From Thalassovita gelatinovora (GTDB taxonomy: Bacteria > Pseudomonadota > Alphaproteobacteria > Rhodobacterales > Rhodobacteraceae): a stretch of DNA of 64,000 bases. The number at the start of each line of letters is the position of its first letter. The stretch's first letter is position 1. Of this stretch, positions 20,020 through 29,758 are shown piece after piece. The position numbers were made by a program, and so were the translations under genes. The notes under the pieces were generated by a model. It had not been told where the DNA came from, ran no database searches, and saw only the letters and a list, made by a program, of their open reading frames with translations. The stretch covers positions 687,001-751,000 of the forward strand of contig NZ_CYSA01000015.1 of assembly GCF_001458355.1 (NCBI RefSeq), in the 5' to 3' direction.

Positions 20020-20849
20020 CTGCCGAGCAAATCCCCCTGGCCGGCGTGATCGGTTCGCCGATCGCCCATTCCAAATCACCGCTGTTGCATGGTCATTGGC
20101 TGAAAACCCTTGGGATCAAAGGGCATTACATTCCGATGGATGTGGCGCCAGAAAATCTTGAATCTGTTCTACGCGCCTTACCTTTGGCCGGGTTTGTCGG
20201 CACCAACATAACCGTACCGCACAAGGTCGCAGCGATGGATATCGCCGATCTGGTGACCGACCGCGCAACGCTGATCGGGGCAGCGAACACGCTTATTTTC
20301 CGCAAAGACGGTAAAATCCATGCTGACAACACGGATGGCTATGGTTTCATCGAAAATCTGCGTCAGAACGCGCCGAATTGGGATCCCAAGGCCGGTCCTG
20401 CGGCGGTATTGGGTGCAGGTGGGGCGGCAAGGGCCGTTGTGGCCTCGCTTTTAGATGCTGGCGTGCCACAAATCCTGCTGACAAACCGTACCCGGTTGCG
20501 GGCCGAAAACCTGCAACGCGATTTCGGTGCCAAGATCAAGGTGGTTGATTGGATCCAAGCCGGTAACATCATCGAAGAAGCGGCGACGGTGGTGAATACC
20601 ACAGCCCTCGGCATGATGGGTAAACCAGAATTGCGGGTGCCGCTGGACGGGTTGCAAAAAGGCGCGTTGGTGACTGATCTGGTCTATAACCCTTTGCAAA
20701 CGCGGTTGCTGCGCGAAGCTTCGGACATGGGCTGTGTCACGGTGGACGGATTGGGCATGTTGATTCATCAGGCGATCCCCGGTTTTGAACGCTGGTTCGG
20801 GTCCCGCCCCGTGGTCGATGCTGAAATTCGCGCGGTTTTGCTGCGATGA
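20016..20849 (+). CDS. aroE: Shikimate dehydrogenase
   Basis: AroE reduces 3-dehydroshikimate to shikimate with NADPH in aromatic amino acid synthesis. The 277 residues show the substrate-binding start VIGSPIAHSKSPLLHGHWL, the catalytic lysine motif NITVPHKVAAMD, the dinucleotide loop AAVLGAGGAARAVVASLLDA with NRTR for NADP phosphate binding, and the C-terminal GLGMLIHQAIPGFERW. Four-base ATGA overlaps join it to maf upstream and coaE downstream. Confidence 0.97.
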   Translation: MTAEQIPLAGVIGSPIAHSKSPLLHGHWLKTLGIKGHYIPMDVAPENLESVLRALPLAGFVGTNITVPHKVAAMDIADLVTDRATLIGAANTLIFRKDGKIHADNTDGYGFIENLRQNAPNWDPKAGPAAVLGAGGAARAVVASLLDAGVPQILLTNRTRLRAENLQRDFGAKIKVVDWIQAGNIIEEAATVVNTTALGMMGKPELRVPLDGLQKGALVTDLVYNPLQTRLLREASDMGCVTVDGLGMLIHQAIPGFERWFGSRPVVDAEIRAVLLR

Positions 20850-21439
20850 TCTTCAAACTCGGCCTGACCGGATCCATCGGCATGGGCAAATCAACCACTG
20901 CCCGGATGTTTGCCGAAGCCGGGTGCGCCGTCTGGGATGCTGATGCCGCTGTGCATCGGTTGTATTCCAAGGGCGGCAAGGCAGTTGCGGCGTTTCAACG
21001 GGTCTTCCCCGAAGCGGTCATCGATGGCGCGGTGTCGCGCGACGTGTTGAAAGAGATCATTGGCCGCGATCCCGGTGCTTTGAAGCAGATTGAAACAATC
21101 GTGCATCCGCTTGTCGGTGAAGACAGGGCCGAATTCATCGCCTCTGCGCAATCCGACATTTTGGTCTTTGACATCCCGATCCTGTTCGAAACCGGTGGCA
21201 ATGCCGCGATGGATGCGGTCGCAACAGTCTCTGTTTCTCCTGAAGAACAGCAAAAACGCGTGATGGAACGCGGCACTATGACTGCGGAACAATTTGAAAC
21301 CATCCTCGCCAAACAGATGCCAGATGCGGATAAACGCGCCCGCGCCGACTATGTGATCGTGACCGATACGCTTGATCATGCGCGCGAACAGGTTCACGCG
21401 GTGATCCGTGATATTCAGGAGAAGCTGAAAGATGCGTGA
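20846..21439 (+). CDS. coaE: Dephospho-CoA kinase
   Basis: CoaE catalyses the last step of coenzyme A synthesis, phosphorylating the 3'-hydroxyl of dephospho-CoA. The 197 residues include the P-loop LTGSIGMGKSTTARMFAEAG, VWDADAAVHRLY, the HPLVGEDR region and FDIPILFETGG, all typical. It overlaps aroE by 4 bases and dnaQ by 8. Confidence 0.96.
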   Translation: MIFKLGLTGSIGMGKSTTARMFAEAGCAVWDADAAVHRLYSKGGKAVAAFQRVFPEAVIDGAVSRDVLKEIIGRDPGALKQIETIVHPLVGEDRAEFIASAQSDILVFDIPILFETGGNAAMDAVATVSVSPEEQQKRVMERGTMTAEQFETILAKQMPDADKRARADYVIVTDTLDHAREQVHAVIRDIQEKLKDA

Positions 21440-22166
21440 AATCGTTCTGGATACGGAAACAACCGGCTTTGATCCTGGGCAGGGCGACCGGATCGTCGAA
21501 ATCGGGTGTCTTGAACTTTATAATCACATGCCAACAGGCGAAACTTACCACGTCTATATCAATCCAGAACGGTTCATGCCGGACGAAGCGTTTGGCGTGC
21601 ATGGTATTGGCGCCGACCTGCTGCAACCTCCACAGGAACCGAAACCGGGGCAGGTCACACTGCGCGACAAACCGCTGTTTAAGGATGTCGGACGGGGATT
21701 TTTGGATTTTATCGGCGATGCCAAGCTGATTATCCATAACGCCGCTTTTGACGTCAAATTTCTGAATGCCGAATTGAAATGGATGGGATTGTCGCAAATT
21801 GCCTGGGAACGCGCGGTCGATACCCTGGCAATAGCGCGCAAAAAATTTCCCGGCTCGCCCGCGTCGCTTGATGCACTGTGCCGACGCTTCGGGATCGACA
21901 ACGCATCGCGGACGTTGCACGGGGCTTTGCTCGACTCCGAAATTCTGGCTGAGGTCTATCTGGAACTGATCGGCGGCCGTCAGCCCGATTTCGGACTGAA
22001 TGCGGCGTCTTCCACTGCTTCCAGCAGGGGCCAGCAAGACGATTGGCGGCCCTTCCCGCGCCCCGCGCCCTTGCCGCCTCGGATCACGGAAAAAGAAACC
22101 GCCGCCCATGCTGCCTTTGTCGAGGCGATGGGCGACGGTGCGCTTTGGAAAAAAGTGTCAGAGTGA
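21432..22166 (+). CDS. dnaQ: DNA polymerase III epsilon subunit (proofreading exonuclease)
   Basis: DnaQ is the 3'-to-5' proofreading subunit of the replicative polymerase. The 244 residues carry the DEDDh exonuclease motifs: VLDTETTGFDPGQGDRIVEI (ExoI), LIIHNAAFDVKFLNAEL (ExoII), and HGALLDSEILAEVYLEL (ExoIIIe with catalytic His). A C-terminal tail of about 50 residues probably binds the alpha subunit. It ends the maf-aroE-coaE-dnaQ operon, with a single base between its stop and the convergent secB stop. Confidence 0.96.
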   Translation: MREIVLDTETTGFDPGQGDRIVEIGCLELYNHMPTGETYHVYINPERFMPDEAFGVHGIGADLLQPPQEPKPGQVTLRDKPLFKDVGRGFLDFIGDAKLIIHNAAFDVKFLNAELKWMGLSQIAWERAVDTLAIARKKFPGSPASLDALCRRFGIDNASRTLHGALLDSEILAEVYLELIGGRQPDFGLNAASSTASSRGQQDDWRPFPRPAPLPPRITEKETAAHAAFVEAMGDGALWKKVSE

Positions 22167-22167
22167 C

Positions 22168-22656
22168 TTAGTTCGTCGCAGCGGGTTGACCTTCTTCGGC
22201 CTTACGACGGGCAATCTCGTTGCGATACAGCTGCATGAAGTCAATGTTTTCCAAGTTCAACGGCGGGAAACCACCATCGCGGGTCACATCGCTGACAATA
22301 CGGCGCAGGAAGGGGAACAGCATGCGCGGGCATTCGATCAGCAAGAACGGATGCATCTGGTCTTCGGGAACGCCTTCGATGTTGAAAACACCGGCATAAT
22401 CGATTTCCAGCAGGAACAGTTTGGTATCGGCATCCTTGGCCGACGAATCAACCGTCAGCTTAATGGCGACTTCATACTGATTTTCTTGCGTCCGCTTCTT
22501 GGCGTCCAGATTGACCATCACTTTGACATCCGGTTGCACTTCGCCCGACGCACCTTTCTGCGCCAGAATATTTTCGAACGACATGTCACGAATGAACTGA
22601 TTGAGCACGTTCATACGGAAGGTGGGGGCTTGCGGATCGCTGCCGTTTTCAGCCAT
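22168..22656 (-). CDS. secB: Protein-export chaperone SecB
   Basis: SecB is a homotetrameric chaperone that holds precursors unfolded and delivers them to SecA. The 162 residues show FRMNVLNQFIRDMSFEN, VMVNLDAKKRTQENQYEVAI, LFLLEIDYAGVFNIEGVPED, and the signature CPRMLFPFLRRIVSDVTRDG. A Gln/Ala-rich hydrophilic tail follows. It is divergent from no gene directly: fxsA lies 57 bases upstream on the same strand. Confidence 0.97.
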   Translation of the reverse strand: MAENGSDPQAPTFRMNVLNQFIRDMSFENILAQKGASGEVQPDVKVMVNLDAKKRTQENQYEVAIKLTVDSSAKDADTKLFLLEIDYAGVFNIEGVPEDQMHPFLLIECPRMLFPFLRRIVSDVTRDGGFPPLNLENIDFMQLYRNEIARRKAEEGQPAATN

Positions 22657-22712
22657 TTCTTGCTCCTAAAAAATATACTTGTAGCAGTGCTTAGCAGGAA
22701 GGGAACCGCGCC

Positions 22713-23186
22713 TCAATGCTTGGTCCAGCCCGAAGGCTGATGGGTTGGCCGTTTTGCCGGATCGACTTCGAAAAATTCGCCGTCGATCACATCTTCTTGA
22801 GGCGGGAAATCCGGTTGTCCACCCATGGAGAAGCTTTGCACTTTGACCCGCCTACGCAGATAGCGAAAGACTCCCGAACGGATCGCCGGAACCAGCAATG
22901 CAAATCCCAAAGCATCAGTAAAAAACCCCGGCGTCAGCAGAAGAACACCGGAAATTAGCACCATTGCGCCATGTGCCAAAGGCTCTGTCGGGTCATCAAG
23001 CTGTGAAAACGACCGTTGCAGATTTCCGATCGCCATACGCCCCTGAACCCGCATCAGATAGGTACCCAAGACCGCCGTCAGAACCACGATTCCCAAGGTT
23101 GGCCATGTCCCGATTGCACCGCCAACCTGAATAAACAGCGCGATTTCGATGATCGGAACGGCAATGAAAGCGAATAGAAGCCACAT
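22713..23186 (-). CDS. fxsA: FxsA family membrane protein
   Basis: FxsA is a small inner-membrane protein; in E. coli overexpression affects exclusion of phage T7 by F plasmid, but its cellular role is unclear. The 157 residues have membrane segments at about 1-20 (LLFAFIAVPIIEIALFIQVG), 25-45 (TWPTLGIVVLTAVLGTYLM) and 75-105 (GAMVLISGVLLLTPGFFTDA). The TPGFFTD motif is characteristic. The hydrophilic C terminus has about 45 residues. Placement beside secB is frequent in alphaproteobacteria. Confidence 0.9.
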   Translation of the reverse strand: MWLLFAFIAVPIIEIALFIQVGGAIGTWPTLGIVVLTAVLGTYLMRVQGRMAIGNLQRSFSQLDDPTEPLAHGAMVLISGVLLLTPGFFTDALGFALLVPAIRSGVFRYLRRRVKVQSFSMGGQPDFPPQEDVIDGEFFEVDPAKRPTHQPSGWTKH

Positions 23187-23291
23187 TTTGGCAGTCTCCT
23201 GTAGTGTTCATGCAGTGGACTTGGCCGCCTGCCTCACCTACATAAGAACCTAACGGGCGAGTTTAAACGTCCATGCGTTCGAGAGGATAGA

Positions 23292-23945
23292 ATGAATTCG
23301 CCGATTTTACAGCTTCTGGTCCTGGCCGGCATCGCAATATTTTTGATTTTGCGTTTGAAAAATGTTTTGGGAACCCGTGAAGGATTTGAACAAAAGCCGG
23401 CTCAAACGATGCCGGAAACATCCTCCCGCCGTCGGGAATTTGAAGTGATCGAAGGTGGCCCCGATCTCGACATCACCGACAATGTCGCAGAAGGCAGCGC
23501 CGCGGCGGATGCTTTGGCCCAGATGAAGCGCGTTGAGCCAAGCTTCAATGTGACGGAATTCTTGGGCGGTGCGCGTGGCGCCTATGAAATGATCCTGATG
23601 GGGTTCGAACGTGGCGATTTGGCCGATATCAAACCGTTCCTGAGCGATGAAGTGTATCAAAGCTTTGCCCAGGTGGTCGAAGACCGCGACGCTCAGGGTT
23701 TGCAGATCGAAGCCGAATTCGTGGGTATCCGGGAAATGGCGCTTCATGATGCCGAATTCGAAAACAATCTGGCTGAAATTTCGGTGAAATTCGTAGGCGA
23801 GCTGACGTCGGTCGTGCGCGACAGCGCTGGCGAAATCATTGAAGGCAAACCGAACGAGATCAAGCGTCAGAAAGATGTCTGGACCTTTGCACGCAAAATG
23901 GGAAGCGACGACCCGAACTGGCAATTGGTCGCAACGGGAGAATGA
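23292..23945 (+). CDS. Tim44/TimA-like domain protein, membrane-anchored
   Basis: The 217 residues begin with one membrane helix (LQLLVLAGIAIFLILRL, about 6-22) and a linker. A Tim44-like domain from about residue 85 includes FLGGARGAYEMILMGFERGD and the end VWTFARKMGSDDPNWQLVAT. Mitochondrial Tim44 tethers Hsp70 at the import channel. The bacterial relatives (TimA) are membrane-bound with uncertain roles. It overlaps mltA by 4 bases and diverges from fxsA over 105 bases. Confidence 0.88.
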   Translation: MNSPILQLLVLAGIAIFLILRLKNVLGTREGFEQKPAQTMPETSSRRREFEVIEGGPDLDITDNVAEGSAAADALAQMKRVEPSFNVTEFLGGARGAYEMILMGFERGDLADIKPFLSDEVYQSFAQVVEDRDAQGLQIEAEFVGIREMALHDAEFENNLAEISVKFVGELTSVVRDSAGEIIEGKPNEIKRQKDVWTFARKMGSDDPNWQLVATGE

Positions 23946-24979
23946 TCCGGCGGCTGGCAGCCGCTGTTTTGGCCGGGGTGCTGATGACGGGGGCTGCACA
24001 GTCTGACGATCTGACTTATCAGATTCTCGATTTCGAGGTTCTTGATGGTTGGAAAGACGATGATCACGCTACGGCGTTGAGTGTGTTTCTGAATACTTGT
24101 ACCGATCTGAATGGGCCGGATTGGCAATCACTTTGTGCAGTGGCGCAAAATATTGAAAATCCCAGGGCCTTTTTCGAACTATTTTTCCGCCCGGTGTTGA
24201 TCAAAAACGGCTCCAAGGCGCTGTTCACCGGCTATTTCGAACCTGAACTCGACGGGTCCCAGGTGCGTACCGACCGTTTCCGCTACCCGCTTTACCGGAT
24301 GCCGTCCGAAGCGAAGGCCGGTTCCGCTTGGTTGTCGCGGCGCGACATCGAAAACAGCGGCGTGATGGAAGGCCGTGGGCTGGAAATTGCCTGGGTCGAC
24401 GATCCGGTGGAATTGTTTTTCTTGCAAATCCAGGGGTCGGGCCGCATCCGTCTGCCCAACGGTCATCATTTGCGGGTCGGTTATGGCGGGTCAAACGGTC
24501 ATGACTATCGATCCGTCGGGGTAGAAATGATCCGCCGCGGCATTTATCAGCAGCATCAGGTCTCAGCGCAGGTGATCAAATCCTGGGTCCGACGCAATCT
24601 CGAAGACGGACTGGAATTGCTGCGCCATAATCCCTCATATGTGTTTTTCCGCTTGGTCGATAAAGTGTCACCCGAAGATGGACCATTGGGCGCGATGAAC
24701 CGATCGGTCACGGGTGGACGCAGCATTGCCGTCGATCCCGTTTACACACCCTTGGGCGCACCGGTCTGGGTGGAAAAAGATGGTGAAAACCCGTTGCGGC
24801 GCCTGATGGTCGCCCAAGATACCGGGTCGGCGATCAAGGGGCCGCAACGGGCCGATATTTTCTTTGGCACCGGTGATGCGGCAGGCCGCGCGGCCGGACG
24901 GTTGCGCGATCCGGGGCGGATGTTGGTGTTGTTGCCGATTCAGCGCGCCTACGCATTGCTGCCGGAGAACGAACAATGA
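23942..24979 (+). CDS. mltA: Membrane-bound lytic murein transglycosylase A
   Basis: MltA cleaves peptidoglycan glycan strands, forming 1,6-anhydromuramyl ends, in the periplasm. The 345 residues start with a signal peptide (RRLAAAVLAGVLMTGAAQS); no clear lipobox cysteine is seen, so it may be soluble. LFTGYFEPELDGSQ and IQGSGRIRLPNGHHLRVGY mark the MltA domain. The C-terminal 3D domain carries DPVYTPLGAPVWVE and the acidic catalytic motif VAQDTGSAIKGPQRADIFFG. The gene overlaps both neighbours by 4 bases, forming the operon Tim44-like, mltA, smr. Confidence 0.95.
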   Translation: MIRRLAAAVLAGVLMTGAAQSDDLTYQILDFEVLDGWKDDDHATALSVFLNTCTDLNGPDWQSLCAVAQNIENPRAFFELFFRPVLIKNGSKALFTGYFEPELDGSQVRTDRFRYPLYRMPSEAKAGSAWLSRRDIENSGVMEGRGLEIAWVDDPVELFFLQIQGSGRIRLPNGHHLRVGYGGSNGHDYRSVGVEMIRRGIYQQHQVSAQVIKSWVRRNLEDGLELLRHNPSYVFFRLVDKVSPEDGPLGAMNRSVTGGRSIAVDPVYTPLGAPVWVEKDGENPLRRLMVAQDTGSAIKGPQRADIFFGTGDAAGRAAGRLRDPGRMLVLLPIQRAYALLPENEQ

Positions 24980-25554
24980 CGCGGCGGCGGCTGAGGCCCG
25001 AAGAAATCGAACTTTGGAAAAAAGTAGCCGAAACCGCCGACCGGATGCATTCCGATCCGGCCCGACCCGAACCAAAGCCCAAACCGAAACCAAAGAAATC
25101 TGCCCATAGGCGCCTGCCGGATTTTCAAATTGGAACCCGGTCGGCCCCGTCATTGGCCCAGACAGATCTGTCGCCGACGATTTCGGAACAACTGGACAAA
25201 ACGCCGCTGCGCATGGATCGTAACACCTTTGGCAAGATGAGGCGCGGCAAGATGCTGCCTGAAGGCCGGATCGACCTGCACGGCATGACGATGGACAAGG
25301 CGCACCCGGCGTTGAACGGGTTCATCATGCGATCCCATGCCCAAGGTAAACGGCTGGTGTTGGTGATCACCGGCAAGGGTAAACATCGTGATGAAGGCGG
25401 GCCGATCCCGGTCCGTTTTGGTGTTCTGAAGCATAATGTGCCGCAATGGCTGTCGATGCCGCCGCTATCGACTGTGGTGTTGCAAGTGACCGAAGCCCAT
25501 CAAAGCCACGGCGGTGGCGGGGCTTACTACGTTTATCTGCGGCGCAATCGTTAG
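24976..25554 (+). CDS. Smr-domain protein (possible nuclease)
   Basis: The 192 residues comprise a basic, proline- and lysine-rich N-terminal half (PKPKPKPKKSAHRR at about 33-46) and a C-terminal Smr domain with RIDLHGMTMDKAHPALNGF, LVLVITGKGKHRDEGGPI and HQSHGGGGAYYVYLRR. The LDxHG and TGKG signatures are the conserved Smr features; some family members nick DNA or cleave RNA. It is the last gene of the Tim44-mltA-smr operon. Its TAG overlaps the TAA of the convergent hydrolase, giving a four-base TTAG shared by two stops. Confidence 0.9.
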   Translation: MTRRRLRPEEIELWKKVAETADRMHSDPARPEPKPKPKPKKSAHRRLPDFQIGTRSAPSLAQTDLSPTISEQLDKTPLRMDRNTFGKMRRGKMLPEGRIDLHGMTMDKAHPALNGFIMRSHAQGKRLVLVITGKGKHRDEGGPIPVRFGVLKHNVPQWLSMPPLSTVVLQVTEAHQSHGGGGAYYVYLRRNR

Positions 25555-26651
25555 TTCAGCAATAACAGCGGCGACAGAATAAGCTGGGTCGCGTTCTTGG
25601 CGGTGATCACCGTGCCGGGCAACAATCCAGACCGGCCTGCTTGATCGCGGCCAAAGGCATCGTTCAAGGCATCGCTTTTGCTCAGAAGGGCGATCAACAA
25701 GGGGGATGTTCCAAGCGTGAAATGCCGAGTGCCGCCCATTTTGGCGAATTCGGACACATCCACCAACGTGACGGGATAATCGGCCAGTTCTTGTGGATCT
25801 GTCAGGCTGCCTAAACGTTTGCGGCTGCCATTCAGGCGCACCGAAAGCTGCAGTGCCCGGTCGCGGGACGATACGAAGATCGCAAAGGGTTCCGGCAAGG
25901 CCGCAAATCGGTTTGCCTGCATCTTGAACAGATCGATGTCCAGATCCGGCGATATCAGGACGGCTCCACCCAAAGCCCGTCTCGACCAGCCCGGTGTGGC
26001 GATTTCGATCTGCCGCAGCGTTTCCATCATCAACATGGTGCCCAGAGAATGCCCGACCAGAATAATCCGGCCCGGTTGCGCCGCGCGAACCTGACGCAGC
26101 AGCGTTTCCAGCCCGTCACGTGAATAAAGCAGGCTATCGCGATCATAGGGATAGGCCAGCGGGTTTGCGGCGCTGGGCCAGGAATAGTGAACGATGACTC
26201 CGGGCAGTTCGAAATCATGTTTCATCTGCACGGTTCGATACACGCCATCTGCAAAGCTGTTGTTATAGCCATGCACATAAACCAGAACATCACGGTCAGC
26301 CTTGGGCTGTTGCGCCAAGGCATGTCGCAACGCACCGGTAAATTCTTGACTACCGTTAAATTCCCGTTTGCTGACAAGCGCGAAATGTTCTTCTGGATCG
26401 ACCCGATGCAGGTTCAATTTGATCTCACCGGCCTTGTGCTTTGGCGGCACTGAAACATCGACAGTCAGGTAATCCAATTCTTCGCTGCGTTCATCGCTGA
26501 ACCAACCCTGTTCAGTCCGCCCTCGATTGGTGGCGACGAATGAGGTATAGACCACCCCCGTGTCCCGGGCTTCGGGGGATAGCAAAACCGCCTCGCGGTC
26601 GCCACAGGCGGAGAGGAGGACCAGGCAGAGGATCAGGGCTGTTCTTAACAC
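25551..26651 (-). CDS. Alpha/beta hydrolase (DUF900), predicted lipoprotein esterase
   Basis: The 366 residues open with a lipoprotein signal peptide (LRTALILCLVLLSACGDRE; cysteine at about 16), so the protein is probably anchored in the envelope. The alpha/beta-hydrolase nucleophile elbow is GHSLGTMLMMETLRQ, and VLVYVHGYNNSFADGVYRT precedes it as the oxyanion-hole region. The whole resembles the DUF900/COG4782 group, whose substrates are unknown. It lies 72 bases downstream of hslU on the same strand; no functional link is evident. Confidence 0.88.
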   Translation of the reverse strand: MLRTALILCLVLLSACGDREAVLLSPEARDTGVVYTSFVATNRGRTEQGWFSDERSEELDYLTVDVSVPPKHKAGEIKLNLHRVDPEEHFALVSKREFNGSQEFTGALRHALAQQPKADRDVLVYVHGYNNSFADGVYRTVQMKHDFELPGVIVHYSWPSAANPLAYPYDRDSLLYSRDGLETLLRQVRAAQPGRIILVGHSLGTMLMMETLRQIEIATPGWSRRALGGAVLISPDLDIDLFKMQANRFAALPEPFAIFVSSRDRALQLSVRLNGSRKRLGSLTDPQELADYPVTLVDVSEFAKMGGTRHFTLGTSPLLIALLSKSDALNDAFGRDQAGRSGLLPGTVITAKNATQLILSPLLLLN

Positions 26652-26722
26652 GCGCGGCTCCGGCTAAAGGGACAGGCACAGAGCTATCGGTTTTCAAGAC
26701 AGCGCACCAGTCCGATCAGCCG

Positions 26723-28030
26723 TTACAGAACGTAGCGGCTAAGATCGGTGGATTTTACGAGTTCGCCCAGATTGTCATCGACAAATTCCGCGTTCACCAT
26801 CACGGATTGCCCCGGCTGATCCGGTGCGGTGAAGGACAGTTCCTCAAACACGCGCTCCATCACCGTATAAAGCCGCCGCGCACCGATATTTTCCACCGAT
26901 TGGTTCACGTCCGCCGCGATCTTGGCCAAGGCCGCGATACCGTCATCGGTAAAGGTTACGGTGACTTCTTCGGTTGCCATCAGCGCGGTATATTGCCGGG
27001 TCAGCGCATTGTCGGTTTCAGTCAGGATGCGTACGAAATCTTCTTCGGTCAGGGCGCGCAATTCGACCCGGATCGGCAACCGGCCTTGCAATTCGGGCAG
27101 CAAATCCGATGGCTTGGCGATATGGAAGGCGCCCGAAGCAATAAACAGGATATGATCGGTTTTTACCGGCCCGTGCTTGGTTGAAACGGTGGTGCCCTCG
27201 ATCAGCGGCAGCAGGTCGCGCTGCACACCTTCGCGGGATACGTCACCACCGCGTGCGTCGGACCGGGCACACACCTTGTCGATTTCATCCAGGAAAACGA
27301 TGCCGTTTTCTTCAACCGCTTCCAACGCGGTCTTGGTCACGGTTTCATCATCCAGCAACTTGTCTGCTTCTTCCCCGATCAGCAACTCATAGCTTTCGGC
27401 GACGGTCATCCGGCGGCGTACGGTACGGCCTGAAAAGGCTTTGCCAAACAGATCGCCCAAATTCATCATGCCCATCTGGTTGCCGGGTTGGCCGGGAATG
27501 TCCAGCATCGGCATCGGGCTGGATTGATCCGCGACTTCCAATTCGATGACAGTATCGTCCAATTCGCCCGATTTCAGTTTCTTGCGGAACATTTCGCGGG
27601 TGCCCTCGCGGGCGTCTTCACCAGCAATCGCGCTGATCACGCGTTCTTCAGCGGCGTGATGCGCCTTGGCTTTGACATCCTCACGCATGATGTCGCGGGT
27701 CATCGAAATCGCGCTGTCTACCAAATCGCGGATGATCTGTTCGACATCGCGGCCGACATAGCCAACTTCGGTAAATTTCGTCGCCTCGACCTTGATGAAC
27801 GGTGCCTTGGCCAGTTTGGCCAAACGGCGGCTGATTTCGGTTTTCCCCACGCCGGTCGGCCCGATCATCAGGATGTTTTTCGGATAGACTTCATCGCGCA
27901 GATCATCGCTCAACTGTTTGCGTCGCCAACGATTGCGCAGCGCCACGGCAACGGCGCGTTTGGCGTCATTTTGACCGATGATGAAACGATCAAGTTCCGA
28001 AACGATTTCGCGGGGGGTAAGATTGGTCAT
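26723..28030 (-). CDS. hslU: ATP-dependent protease ATPase subunit HslU
   Basis: HslU (ClpY) unfolds substrates for the HslV peptidase. The 435 residues contain Walker [18 protein letters not shown], the pore motif [17 protein letters not shown], the I-domain (about 110-240), Walker [15 protein letters not shown], sensor region [12 protein letters not shown], and the C-terminal LSRYVL that docks into HslV. The gene is separated from hslV by an unrelated membrane-protein gene, with 12 bases between that gene's stop-side end and the hslU start. Confidence 0.97.
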   Translation of the reverse strand: MTNLTPREIVSELDRFIIGQNDAKRAVAVALRNRWRRKQLSDDLRDEVYPKNILMIGPTGVGKTEISRRLAKLAKAPFIKVEATKFTEVGYVGRDVEQIIRDLVDSAISMTRDIMREDVKAKAHHAAEERVISAIAGEDAREGTREMFRKKLKSGELDDTVIELEVADQSSPMPMLDIPGQPGNQMGMMNLGDLFGKAFSGRTVRRRMTVAESYELLIGEEADKLLDDETVTKTALEAVEENGIVFLDEIDKVCARSDARGGDVSREGVQRDLLPLIEGTTVSTKHGPVKTDHILFIASGAFHIAKPSDLLPELQGRLPIRVELRALTEEDFVRILTETDNALTRQYTALMATEEVTVTFTDDGIAALAKIAADVNQSVENIGARRLYTVMERVFEELSFTAPDQPGQSVMVNAEFVDDNLGELVKSTDLSRYVL

Positions 28031-28042
28031 ATTAATCCCGTA

Positions 28043-29107
28043 TCAATGAGAAGGCGGCAGCCGGTGCAGCGGCAACAGCCCGGACAAGGGTGAAAGCAGC
28101 GTGGCGCGTATGCGCGCCCAGAAAGCGCCAAGAAGTACAAGGAACAGGCCCAGAATGAGGATGGTAATCGCCGCGCCACCGCCGTCGAATACCGTGCCTG
28201 CCAGCGTGACGATATAGCCGATAGCGGCAATCAGGAACGACCGGCGATCAATCACGATCGCCACCAACGCAAACAGAACCAACACGGCAAGAAGGCTGAT
28301 GTAAGCCCCGGAAGATCCGTTTTTAAGCAGGCTGAGCGCAAGGGTGTTGACCAAAGCGGGGGCTGCGACGACATGCAGCCAGAACCCCTGTGCCGATCGG
28401 CGGGTGACACGGTGCGGGTCGCTCATGTCGAACACCATCGCCACGGTAAAAACCACCAACCCGACCAACAAGGTGATCCAGGCAAAAGGCCCGCTGTTCG
28501 ACAACAAAAAGAAATCCGATAGGTCCGCCGGTGTTCCCGCCTGATTGGCCCCCAGCATCAGCGCAAGCGCGAAAATGCCCAGCGCGATCAAAGCCATGGC
28601 AAAGGGCACACGAAAGCGAAGCCAGTAAAGCGTGATGGCGATGGTGGTCAGCGCCAGCGGTAGCGGCAGACTGGATAAATCTTTCTGCGCGACCATGAAG
28701 GGTTGGGAAAACCACGCGGTCAGGCCGGCACCGGCATTGGCCGCAAACAAAACCGACAGGGCAATCGCCGGGGCGACCATGCGGCGACGGCGAATGAAAT
28801 ATTCCGACAGAACCCAGATCACCACAGCGGCTATCACCGCCGCGCCCGACACTTCGGTTTGAATATTCACGATCTGTCCGGTCAGCGATATTCCGGTCAC
28901 AGCCGCCCAGCCCGAGGCCAGAATCAACAAACCCACGACGATGAAAATTTCATTGAAGCCGCGGAACAGTTCGAACGGTTCGTCCCCCGGTGACAGATCT
29001 TCGCGCGCCCCTCGACGGCTATCGGCCATGGCTGCCAAAGATGCCGCCTGTGCCTCGGACAGAAGGCCAGACCCAACAGCCGCGCGCAGATCGTCGTCGG
29101 AAATCAT
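28043..29107 (-). CDS. Predicted polytopic membrane protein between hslV and hslU
   Basis: I do not recognise a specific function. The 354 residues have a short hydrophilic head (about 1-50: [20 protein letters not shown], resembling the head of DUF2157-type proteins) followed by roughly nine or ten hydrophobic segments, for example [40 protein letters not shown] and [20 protein letters not shown]. Its start overlaps the end of hslV by 4 bases and it is followed by hslU after 12 bases, so all three are very likely one transcript. A protease-related role is possible but is inferred only from position. Confidence 0.75.
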   Translation of the reverse strand: MISDDDLRAAVGSGLLSEAQAASLAAMADSRRGAREDLSPGDEPFELFRGFNEIFIVVGLLILASGWAAVTGISLTGQIVNIQTEVSGAAVIAAVVIWVLSEYFIRRRRMVAPAIALSVLFAANAGAGLTAWFSQPFMVAQKDLSSLPLPLALTTIAITLYWLRFRVPFAMALIALGIFALALMLGANQAGTPADLSDFFLLSNSGPFAWITLLVGLVVFTVAMVFDMSDPHRVTRRSAQGFWLHVVAAPALVNTLALSLLKNGSSGAYISLLAVLVLFALVAIVIDRRSFLIAAIGYIVTLAGTVFDGGGAAITILILGLFLVLLGAFWARIRATLLSPLSGLLPLHRLPPSH

Positions 29108-29661
29108 TTGCGGATCGTCTCCACCGTCAGATTACCATTGGTATAAACGCAGATATCAGCGGCGATCGCCATTGCCTTGCGGGCTACTTCCTCGGCACTC
29201 AGGTCGGTGTCCATCATTCCACGTGCAGCGGCCAAGGCGTAATTGCCGCCCGACCCGATTGCGGTGACGTCATGTTCGGGTTCCAACACGTCACCCGCGC
29301 CGGTGATCACGAAAATTTCCGCCCCGTCAGAAACGATCAGCATTGCTTCGAGTTTCTGTAGATATTTGTCGGTGCGCCAATCCTTTGCCAACTCCACGCT
29401 GGCGCGCGCCAACTGACCCGGGGTTGCTTCCAGTTTGGCTTCCAACCGTTCCAGCAGGGTGAAGGCATCCGCCGTCGACCCGGCAAATCCAGCGACCACG
29501 TCATAGCCACCGGGGGACAATCTGCGCACCTTGCGCGCGGTACCCTTGATCACGGTCTGCCCCAGAGACACCTGCCCGTCGCCCGCGATCACCACTTCGC
29601 CATCTTTCTTGACGCCGATGATGGTCGTGCCGTGCCATCCGGGGAATTTATCCTCTGTCAT
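29104..29661 (-). CDS. hslV: ATP-dependent protease peptidase subunit HslV
   Basis: HslV (ClpQ) is a proteasome-type threonine peptidase that forms a double hexamer capped by HslU. The 185 residues have a short N-terminal extension ending WHG, with the catalytic threonine of the mature enzyme at about residue 12 ([20 protein letters not shown]). The conserved [15 protein letters not shown] and [16 protein letters not shown] also fit. The extension suggests self-processing before Thr12. It is the first gene of the hslV-membrane protein-hslU operon. Confidence 0.97.
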   Translation of the reverse strand: MTEDKFPGWHGTTIIGVKKDGEVVIAGDGQVSLGQTVIKGTARKVRRLSPGGYDVVAGFAGSTADAFTLLERLEAKLEATPGQLARASVELAKDWRTDKYLQKLEAMLIVSDGAEIFVITGAGDVLEPEHDVTAIGSGGNYALAAARGMMDTDLSAEEVARKAMAIAADICVYTNGNLTVETIRK

Positions 29662-29758
29662 CGAACTCTCCTGTCATTGCCTGCATATATGTAAGTTGAA
29701 AAGCTAAGGCACAAGGGTAGTGCTTGCCCACGGTGATTACGATGGGTAGCTTCCCGCC

